Part shown: positions 1 to 7,700 of the stretch, in pieces | Layout of the letters: the number at the start of each line of letters is the position of its first letter | Position numbering within the stretch: the stretch's first letter is position 1 | DNA from: Arthrobacter tumbae | GTDB taxonomy: Bacteria > Actinomycetota > Actinomycetes > Actinomycetales > Micrococcaceae | Length of the DNA: 64,000 bases | Assembly: GCF_016907495.1 (NCBI RefSeq) | Contig: NZ_JAFBCC010000001.1 | Coordinates: forward strand, 124,001 to 188,000 | Reading direction: 5' to 3' | Position numbers and translations under genes: made by a program | Notes under the pieces: generated by a model | Database searches by the model: none | What the model was told of the DNA's origin: nothing | The model's input: only the letters and a program-made list of their open reading frames with translations

Positions 1-375
1 CGCTGCCCACCAGAACCCCTCGTCCGGATAGTTCTCCGGGAACTTGATGTCCTCTGCGGGAACCGGAATTTCCGCACCGCACATATCAATCTCGAGGCAC
101 AGCTCCAGGCGGAGCGGTGCAACATCGTTTGTTGTGTCGGCGTCGCCGAGACCGATGCCCTTGTCCTGATACCAGAATGGGTACCCATTTGCATTGTCGA
201 TTGGACCGACCGCGGCCAGTCCTTCGCCGCCCGGAGTTGTTACGGCCGTCGCAACCGATGGCGCGACGAGAAGCGGCAGACACACCGCGCCCGCCGCAGT
301 AATGGCGGCAATCCGCTTCCCTGCGGATGTACTGCTGCTTTCCCGGTTCACCCGGGGGCGTCGATAACTAAGCAT
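1..375 (-). CDS. Secreted protein, N-terminal fragment (runs off left edge)
   Basis: The frame is open from an ATG at 373-375 to base 1, giving 125 codons with the C-terminus outside the window. An AGGGG-like ribosome site lies about 11 nt upstream of the start. The first ~45 residues look like a Sec signal peptide: a basic n-region rich in Arg and Ser, then an Ala/Val/Leu core ending near PSVATAVT. The mature part begins with GGEGLAAVGPID, NGYPFWYQD and a Cys-containing LRLELCLEIDMCG stretch, then aromatic residues around GFWW. I recall similar N-termini on large surface proteins of Arthrobacter-like bacteria but cannot name a function. It is divergent from the membrane protein at 524 and belongs to a cluster of exported proteins. 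Confidence 0.7.
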   Translation of the reverse strand, partial: MLSYRRPRVNRESSSTSAGKRIAAITAAGAVCLPLLVAPSVATAVTTPGGEGLAAVGPIDNANGYPFWYQDKGIGLGDADTTNDVAPLRLELCLEIDMCGAEIPVPAEDIKFPENYPDEGFWWAA

Positions 376-523
376 TACAAGACCTGCCCCTCATTGCGTG
401 TGATTGTGAGCAACCGCTGTTGTGCGGCTGTCCTCACTGAGCATCCCGGGTGCAACTTGTAAAAAACCTTGGATGCTTCCTTCGGTCACTGCTCAAAGGT
501 TTTCGTATGGTGCGGCACCCACC

Positions 524-1123
524 ATGGCGACCATGGCATCTTCAGACACCCGCGCCCCGTCTTTCGCACTGACAGATAGCGCCGACGGCTCCGGTTCCTT
601 GGACACCTCCGCCGCTGATACGCGCCCCACTATGCGCCGCCGCCTTCGGTTGCTGATCCCTCTCCTGCTAGTTGCAGCTCTTACCGGAGGGCTGCTGTTT
701 GTCTTCACAGTGGACAAGGATGAGCCAGCAACCATGCTGGGGGCGGCCGGCGCCGTCGATGGCGGGCTGGCACGCATCAATGGGATTATCCCCCTTGAGA
801 CAGACGGCTGGTCAGCGCCGGTTTCAGTATCCGAGTTGGAGCGCCCGGTCACCGAAGGCGGTCATCGGGTGCGGGTACTACTTGAGCTGACGGCTCTCGA
901 AGGTCAGGGAGTTGAGTTCGCGGCCGAAGACTACGTGCTTGACGGTCTCGGAACCGGGACCCCGGGAGTTCTATGGTCCTCCCCCTCAAGCGAAAACGTG
1001 GCCCAGGGCGGAACGATCAACGCAACACTGGTTTTCGAAATCCCCAACCGGGCACTCGCTCTCGTCCTTGAGGGGCCGGATGGGTTGCGGTTGTCCCTGG
1101 GCACGGAACACCACACTTCCTGA
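524..1123 (+). CDS. Hypothetical membrane-anchored protein with extracytoplasmic beta-rich domain
   Basis: This 199-residue protein starts at the ATG inside MATMASSDTR; an in-frame GTG at 422 and the ATGs at 473 and 533 are alternatives, and no start has a strong ribosome site. A polar Ser/Thr/Asp-rich stretch of ~40 residues is followed by RRRLRLL and one hydrophobic segment ending near LLFVFTVD. That arrangement suggests an N-in membrane anchor with an outside C-terminal domain. The C-terminal ~120 residues alternate hydrophobic and polar residues (HRVRVLLELTALEG, INATLVFEIP), resembling Ig-like extracellular domains such as DUF4352. No catalytic motif is visible. It lies just upstream of the SARP-type regulator on the same strand, but a long repeat-bearing gap separates them. 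Confidence 0.6.
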   Translation: MATMASSDTRAPSFALTDSADGSGSLDTSAADTRPTMRRRLRLLIPLLLVAALTGGLLFVFTVDKDEPATMLGAAGAVDGGLARINGIIPLETDGWSAPVSVSELERPVTEGGHRVRVLLELTALEGQGVEFAAEDYVLDGLGTGTPGVLWSSPSSENVAQGGTINATLVFEIPNRALALVLEGPDGLRLSLGTEHHTS

Positions 1124-1146
1124 AAATGGGTGGGCTGAGAGCCCAC

Positions 1147-1267
1147 TACTCAGTACTCAGCAAGTACTACTTACGCACTACCCGAAACGGTACTCAGCTA
1201 CCAGGTGAGTACCGTTTCTGCGTGATCGGCCTGTGATCCGGGAAATATTCGGGTAGTTCCTACTCAA
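1147..1267. repeat. Direct TACTCAG repeats and perfect 13-bp inverted repeat
   Basis: The heptamer TACTCAG occurs in tandem at 1147-1153 and 1154-1160 and again at 1191-1197, with TACTCAA at 1261-1267. The third copy lies inside a perfect inverted repeat: GAAACGGTACTCA at 1184-1196 and its exact complement at 1206-1218, with a 9-nt loop. There is no T-run after the second arm, so it is a weak intrinsic-terminator candidate. Directly repeated heptamers are the usual binding sites of SARP-type activators, and such a gene starts 69 bp downstream, so autoregulation is plausible but inferred. Confidence 0.55.
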
Positions 1268-1335
1268 GCCGGAGCCGCTACCCAATCCCTACCTTGGAGG
1301 CATCAACACCCGCTCAGAAGTATGAGGTCTCCATC

Positions 1336-2319
1336 ATGTTGAAGTCAGATTCCTACCCCACCCCGGCATCCAGCGCCACGGTCCCCGTCCGGACCCCGGC
1401 AAACGTACTGTCCGTGAAAGTCATCGGGAGCTTGCAGATCGTCCGTGATGGGGTGACTCTCAGCGCGAAGGATTTTGGCGGCCCGAAGCCCCGGCAGATC
1501 CTCGAAATCCTGCTCATCAATCTCGGTAATCCAGTATCAAAAGACAAGCTCATCAGCCTCCTGTGGAACGGTAACCCTCCGGCTGAGGCGCTTCCGACAC
1601 TCGAAAGCTACGTAAGTGTCCTGCGCCGCAACCTGCAGCCCGGCGCCGGCAAGAACGGAGTACTGCGCACCACTACCGGCGGCTACGTCATCGACCGCAC
1701 GCTGGTTGATGTGGATCTCGCCCGGTTCGAGCGTTCGGTGCGCCTCGCGCATCAGTGCGAGCCGATTGAAGGCTTGAAGCTGATGCAGGAAGCACTTGCA
1801 TTTGCGGATGCGCCACTCCTCGGTGACGAGCTGCTCCCCGCCTGGGCCGAGGAAGAGCGCGATTTGCATGCGGCCAGGGTCACCGAGGCCAAGCTGTTCG
1901 CCGCTGAGACCGCCACAGCTGTCGGCGCATACGATCTGGCCATCACCTGGGCCAACCAGATCACAGCGCAGGATGCACTCAATGAACGGGCGTGGACCTC
2001 GCTGATCCTGGCGCTGGAGGCTTCCGGCCGTCACACGGAGGGTCTTCAAAGTTATGAACGTTGCCGCCGGATCATGCATCGCGAGCTCGGATGCTCCCCC
2101 GGCCCTGCACTGAAAGCGGCGCATGCAAGGTTGCTGCAGGCTACGGCCGATAGCGAAGGGGAACTGTCCGACGTGCTTTCGGCTCTCCTCCTCCTTCACA
2201 ACCAGATTTCCCGGACGGGCGTGGAAGTTCCGGCTGCAACGCCCGCTGCTGGTAAGTCCCTCCGCGAGGCCGGCAACGTATTGAACTCATTCCTTCGGCG
2301 AGCGCTCGCAGCGGCGTAG
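1336..2319 (+). CDS. SARP/AfsR-type transcriptional regulator (winged helix + BTAD)
   Basis: The protein has 327 residues from the ATG at 1336, which has GAGG 8 nt upstream; an in-frame TTG at 1294 is a weaker start. After a ~25-residue variable N-terminus, an OmpR-like winged-helix domain covers roughly residues 25-105, with KPRQILEILLINLGNPVSKDKLISLLW and YVSVLRRNL typical of SARPs. A bacterial transcriptional activation domain follows (DVDLARFERSV, then WAEEERDLHAARV, ALNERAW and YERCRRIMHRELGCSPGPAL). SARPs activate secondary-metabolism or development genes by binding direct heptamer repeats. The SLH multicopper oxidase gene starts 90 nt downstream on the same strand, so co-transcription or local control is likely but unproven. 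There is no NB-ARC or TPR extension. Confidence 0.85.
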   Translation: MLKSDSYPTPASSATVPVRTPANVLSVKVIGSLQIVRDGVTLSAKDFGGPKPRQILEILLINLGNPVSKDKLISLLWNGNPPAEALPTLESYVSVLRRNLQPGAGKNGVLRTTTGGYVIDRTLVDVDLARFERSVRLAHQCEPIEGLKLMQEALAFADAPLLGDELLPAWAEEERDLHAARVTEAKLFAAETATAVGAYDLAITWANQITAQDALNERAWTSLILALEASGRHTEGLQSYERCRRIMHRELGCSPGPALKAAHARLLQATADSEGELSDVLSALLLLHNQISRTGVEVPAATPAAGKSLREAGNVLNSFLRRALAAA

Positions 2320-2409
2320 TCCCAGCCCGCAGCTTCCCGGAGTACAGGGTTTCCACAATTCCAACGGTGGACCCTGAGATAGCAAAAGCAGGAGAAAAAG
2401 GAGAAAACC

Positions 2410-4596
2410 ATGTCAGTTTCGCGACGCCAAGTGCTGCTGTTCAGCGGCCTGGGTGTATTGGGGGCCGGAGCATTGGCGACACCGCTTCGATCGATCGAAG
2501 CCAAGTCGGCGAGCGCCCTACCCGAAGAACAGATGCCGGTCCCGTACCGGACGCGGTTCACGCAGGCGCCATTCTTAGTACCCTACGCTGTTGGCACGGA
2601 CCCCAGCGACGGCGAGACCATCAAGTACTTTTCGGTTGACGAAACGGCTGCCATGGCTTCGATGCTGCCGAATCGGAATATGCTCACGCCGATCCTGGGT
2701 TACAACGGCATCTTTCCTGGTCCCACGATCAGTCTTGAGCAGGGAGAAAAGGCTTTTCTGCGGGTGTGCAACCACCTTCCCGCCATACACCCCTCTGCGG
2801 GATATACGCTCGCCACCTCCACTCATCTGCACGGGTCCGCTTCGCTGCCCCAATTTGACGGCTATGCGAGTGACGTCACGAACACGGGATTCGTGAAGGA
2901 CTACCAATACGCTAACGCCCAGCCGGCGCGCACTCTCTGGTATCACGATCATGGAGTCCACCAGACTGCACAAAACGCATATTCCGGTCTCGCCGCGCAG
3001 TACCACCTGCACGATCCGTTGGAACGTGCGCTCCTTCCCCAAGGTGAGTTCGATGTCGCGCTCACTATCAGTGATGCGATGTTCGCCGCGAACGGCCAAC
3101 TGGCGTACGACGACAACTCGCACTCCGGTCTGTGGGGTGACGTCATCTTTGTCAACGGACAACCGTGGCCGGTCATGCAGGTTCAACGGCGTATCTACCG
3201 TTTCCGCGTGCTCAACTGCAGTATCTCCCGGTCCTTCCGGTTCCGGCTGAGCACGGGGGAACCCGTAACGATGGTGGCCACCGACGGAGGCCTGATGCCC
3301 TATGCGCAGCAGGTTGGTGAATGGCGTCACGCGGGTGCTGAACGCTATGAGATTCTCATCGACTTCCGCAACTACCAGCCCGGCCAAAGAGTCGAACTGC
3401 TGAACAGCTCCAACAGGAACAATGTGGACTACGACTTCACCAACAAGATCATGGCCTTCGATGTTGTGGACGCTCCAGTGGACACCAGTGACGGCACCTG
3501 GAACACGCTGCCCTACGAACTGGACCCGCACAATGAAGTCATGGCGCTCCAGCCACAGGACGCCATAAAGAGGCGCCACTTCCGGGTGAAGAAAACTGAC
3601 AGTATCTGGACCATTGACGACCGCGGCTGGGCTGACGTCATCGCCAGCAACTATCAGGACGTCATCGCCAATCCGGATCTCGGTGACACGGAGATCTGGT
3701 CCTTCGAGAACAGTTCCGGAGGCTGGTTCCACCCGATCCATGTCCACTTGGTGGACTTCAAGATCATCGGTGGAGAGGACCGGTCAACCTACGCCTACGA
3801 ACAGGGTCCCAAGGACGTCGTCTACGTCGGGGAAGGTGAGACGGTGCAATTGCTGATGAAGTTCGGTCCACACCGGGGCCGCTACATGGTGCACTGCCAC
3901 AACCTTCCGCATGAGGATCACGACATGATGGTTCAGTTCCGGGTGGGCGCGGCCGAACTGGAGCCGCCGAACCACGATCCCATCCTCGCCGCTCCGGGGT
4001 ACTGGGATGACGGTTCGGTTCCGCCGACCTATCCGCTGGCTCCCGAGTTCAGGGACGTCCCGCCAGGCACCCAGTTCCGCAAGGAGATAGGCTGGCTGGC
4101 CGTCAACGGCATTACCACCGGCTGGCCGGACCAGACCTTCCGCCCGCTGGCGCCGGTCTCCCGCGAAGCTATGGCAGCGTTCCTATACCGACTTTGCGGC
4201 AAGCCTGAACACGAGGTCGAGAACACTTTCAGGGACGTGCCAGCGAGCAACCCCTTCCGCCTGGAAATCAGTTGGCTTGCCGAAGAGGGAATCACCACCG
4301 GGTACGACGACGGCACCTTCCGGCCGCTGGGATCAGTGTCCCGTGAGGCGATGGCGGCGTTCCTATACCGGATCGCCGGTGAACCCGATGTTGAATCGGC
4401 AGGCGTATTCCTGGATGTACTGCCCGGTCACCAGTTCTACCGGGAGATCAGCTGGCTCGCATCGACAGGCATCACCACCGGTTACCCGGACGGCACTTTC
4501 CGCCCCGGCGCGGCAGTCGCACGCGACGCGATCGCTGCCTTCCTCTACCGGTACGCGCAGAAGTTCGGACGTCCCAACCGCGAGGATCTCGACTAG
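2410..4596 (+). CDS. Tat-exported CotA-like multicopper oxidase with three C-terminal SLH domains
   Basis: This 728-residue protein starts at an ATG behind AAAGGAGAAAACC. Its N-terminus MSVSRRQVLLFSGLGV is a twin-arginine signal, consistent with export of a folded copper enzyme. All four copper-binding clusters are present: HLHG at ~139-142, WYHDH at ~177-181, HPIHVH at ~441-446 and HCHNLPHEDHDMM at ~495-507. The last holds the type 1 Cys, its His five residues later and an axial Met ten residues later, as in CotA and phenoxazinone synthase. From ~547 to the end lie three S-layer homology domains (FRDVP, WLA..GITTG, FRP, MAAFLYR), which usually bind a secondary cell-wall polymer. Its substrate cannot be read: phenolics, bilirubin or Mn(II) are possible. 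It converges on the SLH heme peroxidase gene, and a 30-bp hairpin terminator follows the stop. Confidence 0.92.
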   Translation: MSVSRRQVLLFSGLGVLGAGALATPLRSIEAKSASALPEEQMPVPYRTRFTQAPFLVPYAVGTDPSDGETIKYFSVDETAAMASMLPNRNMLTPILGYNGIFPGPTISLEQGEKAFLRVCNHLPAIHPSAGYTLATSTHLHGSASLPQFDGYASDVTNTGFVKDYQYANAQPARTLWYHDHGVHQTAQNAYSGLAAQYHLHDPLERALLPQGEFDVALTISDAMFAANGQLAYDDNSHSGLWGDVIFVNGQPWPVMQVQRRIYRFRVLNCSISRSFRFRLSTGEPVTMVATDGGLMPYAQQVGEWRHAGAERYEILIDFRNYQPGQRVELLNSSNRNNVDYDFTNKIMAFDVVDAPVDTSDGTWNTLPYELDPHNEVMALQPQDAIKRRHFRVKKTDSIWTIDDRGWADVIASNYQDVIANPDLGDTEIWSFENSSGGWFHPIHVHLVDFKIIGGEDRSTYAYEQGPKDVVYVGEGETVQLLMKFGPHRGRYMVHCHNLPHEDHDMMVQFRVGAAELEPPNHDPILAAPGYWDDGSVPPTYPLAPEFRDVPPGTQFRKEIGWLAVNGITTGWPDQTFRPLAPVSREAMAAFLYRLCGKPEHEVENTFRDVPASNPFRLEISWLAEEGITTGYDDGTFRPLGSVSREAMAAFLYRIAGEPDVESAGVFLDVLPGHQFYREISWLASTGITTGYPDGTFRPGAAVARDAIAAFLYRYAQKFGRPNREDLD

Positions 4597-4629
4597 GCTC
4601 CAGCGCCTATCCGGCGAGACGAACCGACG

Positions 4630-4659
4630 ACGACGGCGGCACGCAAGTGCCGCCGTCGT
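4630..4659. terminator. Perfect GC-rich hairpin after the multicopper oxidase gene
   Basis: ACGACGGCGGCAC at 4630-4642 and its exact complement at 4647-4659 enclose a GCAA loop. It is followed by TCTGTGCTGT, only weakly T-rich. It sits 34 nt after the oxidase stop codon. Confidence 0.75.
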
Positions 4660-4704
4660 TCTGTGCTGTGCTGGTTCTCATCGCGCAATGCTTCGACAAG
4701 CGCC

Positions 4705-4747
4705 CACAATAAGACCCCGGAACGCATTGTTCCGGGGTCTTATTGTG
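4705..4747. terminator. Bidirectional terminator between convergent oxidase and peroxidase genes
   Basis: A perfect 19-bp stem (4705-4723 with 4729-4747) has a 5-nt loop. AATAAG at the outer base gives a U-rich end on either strand, so it should stop transcripts from both sides. It lies 22 nt downstream of the peroxidase stop. Confidence 0.85.
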
Positions 4748-4769
4748 TGGCCTACCCTGCGGCGCTGCC

Positions 4770-7700
4770 CTACGGCGTCGTGAAGTTGCTGAAGCGGTAC
4801 ATGAACGCGGCCATAGCGTCCCGGTTGACGGCTTGCACGGGGCGGAACTTCCCGTCGTCGTAACCCGTAGTGATCTTGGTGGAGGCCAGCCAGGTGATCT
4901 CCTTGAAGAACTGCCCGCCAACTGCCACGTCAGGGAAGGGCGAATCCTTCGGAGCGGTAAACCCAGGCTCACCGGCGAAGCGGTACATGAACGCCGCCAT
5001 CGCATCGCGATTCACCGGCTGAAGCGGCCGGAACGTCTTATCGTCGTAGCCCGTCGAGATCCCTTCCGAGGCAAGCCAGGTGATCTCCTTGTAGAACTTG
5101 GTCGTCGGGGTGACGTCCTTGAAGGGCGAGACCGCTGGCGGCACAAAGTCAGGTTCACCGGCGAAGCGGTACATGAACGCCGCCATCGCATCGCGATTCA
5201 CCGGCTGAAGCGGCCGGAACGTCTCATCGTCGTAGCCGGTGGAAATTCCTTCCGCCGCAAGCCACGTGATCTCCGTGAAGAACCGGTTGTTCTGAGGAAC
5301 ATCAATGAAAGGGGAAGGCGTTGGCGCCAGTGGAGTTGACGCTGACGAGTACGCCCCGGTGCCGACCGCATTCACCGCGGCTACCTGGAAGCGCAACAGG
5401 ATATTCGCCGGCAGGCCCTTCAGCGTCAGGGTGAGCTGGTCGCCAGGAACCTCCCGGATTGCCCCGACCTGCGCTCCAGTCATGTCGACAACCTTGACCT
5501 TATACGCGGTGATCGGCGAGCCGCCGGTCGACCCAGGGGCCCAGCTCACGGTCGCTGAGCCGGCCTTCCCGGTGGGATCACCCACGGTCGGCTGCCCCGG
5601 TACGACCGCCTTCGGGGTCACAGCTGCGGACGCGTCCGAGAACGCGCTGTCTCCCGCACGGTTGAAGGCCTGCACCTGGAACCGGTAGCTGCTGCCGTTG
5701 GTCAGGCCCTCGATGGTGAGGGACGTGGTCCGCGCGTCGGTCGCGCGCAGTACGCCGACCTGTGCGTTGGCTGAATCGAGTACCTTCACCCGGTATCCGC
5801 TCACTGCCGAATTGGCCGGTGCGGTCCAGGTGATCGTTGCTGTGCCGTTGCTCGCGGTAGCGGCCGGGGCAGCGGGCTTCGCAGGCGCCTGCGAGTCGGC
5901 GAAGAGCAGCTGCTCGACGTTGCGCAGGGTGTCCACGCCGTCACCCTGGGCAGGTCCGTCCTCTTCGCCTGCGGCCGGATCGTCGTCCGGTTCCGGCCGC
6001 GCCAGGTGTTCAACCGTGGTGACGCTGCTCGGTGAGCCGACTGTGGCGCCGAATGGAACCGTAGTGACTTTGTAGTTGATTTCGAAGTCCGTGAAGACGG
6101 CCACGTCGATGTCGCTTCCCGATCCGCCATGAATAATTTTGCGTTCGATGACGATGTTCGACGGATTCACGTCGCCCGCGAAGACCGCTGCCTGCAGCGT
6201 CCTTGCACTTCCATCGAGGTACGGCTTCTCCATACTGGTGGCACTGCCGATCTCGGTGGCGGGATCTGAGGGATCCGTGCGTACGCTCAGGCGAACTTCG
6301 AGGTGCTTGTCGCCGTCGAGGATGTCGTCACCTCCCCGGCCTTCCAGGGTGTCGCTACCGCCGCCGCCGAGGAGAATGTTTCCTTCTCCCCAGACTTTGC
6401 CGGCGTCCGTTGCTCCGGCCGGGAGCAGATCCTTGAGCCCCGCGATCCGAGCGACGCCCTCGGCGTCCAGCCAGTTCTTGCCTGAGAACCCTTCCCCTTC
6501 AACGAGCCGCGGAAGAACGTCGTCACCGCGCAGGACATCGTCCTGGTGTGCACCCGATAGCGCCTCGACTTCGGCGTACCTGTCACGCAGCACAGCGGCG
6601 GGCAGTGGCACCCCCAACAGGTTCAGTGTGAGATCTGCATCCGCAGCCAGTGGGTCGAGCTGATGGCTGGACCAGTCGAAGCCGGCTGCACCCGCGTTTC
6701 GTTCGATCCCGGCGTCCGCAAGCAGTACGTCGTCACCGCCCTCTGCGTCGTAGTCGTCGTCACCGTTGCCGCCGAGGAGAACGTCGTGTCCCGGGGTATT
6801 GGGATCATCGAAGAACGGCGCCCCGCTGTCTCCCATCAACAGGTCCGCTCCCTCGCCGCCCTGCAGCCAATCGTCCCCGCCGTCGCCACGCGCCATATCA
6901 TTGCCGTCGCCGGCAATCAGGAAGTCATCGCCCTCCCCGCCGAACACTTCATTGGTGTTTGCGCCGCCGTTGACGAAGTCCTTGCCGTCGCCCCCAAGGA
7001 TCAGGTCCAGGCCATGACCGCCGTCGAGGGCATCATGGCCAGGTCCGCCCTTGAGAACGTCATCGCCTGCTGAGTCCGTGATGATGTCATCGCCTTCCCC
7101 ACCCAAAGCCGTGTCGGCGCCGTCGTTGCCTTCGATGACGTCATCGCCCTCGTTGCCAAGGAAAGTGTCATTGTCTACTCCACCCCAAACCCGGTCCCCC
7201 TCGGCGGTGCCGTTGTAGACGCTCTGGCCGTTGATGCCCGCGGGGTCCACGGAGTTTGCGGTGCGGTAGCGGATGGTGCCATCCGGCATGCGGATCAGCA
7301 GTGCCTCCTCGTCGCATTCAGACAACGGGTCATCGAGGACGGTGGTACCGCTGAACTGCAGCCTGCCGAGTTCGAACTTGCAGTCCGACGTCGCGAACGC
7401 ATCGGCCTTCAGCGCCCGCGCAGTGGTGTTGCGCATGATCATCTCGGCGAAGGAGTTCCCTTCGAGCTGCGACAGCAAATTCATGCCGGGGGTCCGCGCC
7501 AGGTAATAGAACCGGTCACCGTTCTGCAGATCCGTCATCTGCTGCTCGAAAACGAAGTTGAAGGTGGAGCCGAGGAGCCCGCCGAAAAGGTTGGTGCGTT
7601 CGGCCAGGCCGCCGACCCACAAATCCACGGTATCCAGGCCGGTAGTGGATACACCCTCTTTAGTGGCCCATGCTCCGGTCGATCCCATGAAGGCCTGTGC

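Noticed and set aside
2575-3747. 390-codon minus-strand open frame inside the multicopper oxidase gene
   Set aside because: It is antisense to a gene with all copper ligands; its Val/Arg/His-rich product matches no family and reflects GC-rich codon bias.
4705-4747. Long perfect inverted repeat considered as a CRISPR or mobile-element end
   Set aside because: A single copy with a 5-nt loop between convergent genes fits a bidirectional terminator; no spacer array or transposase is present.
6750-7210. Short DNA repeats suggesting a minisatellite
   Set aside because: They are the coding sequence of RTX nonapeptides and vary at the DNA level as expected for protein repeats.
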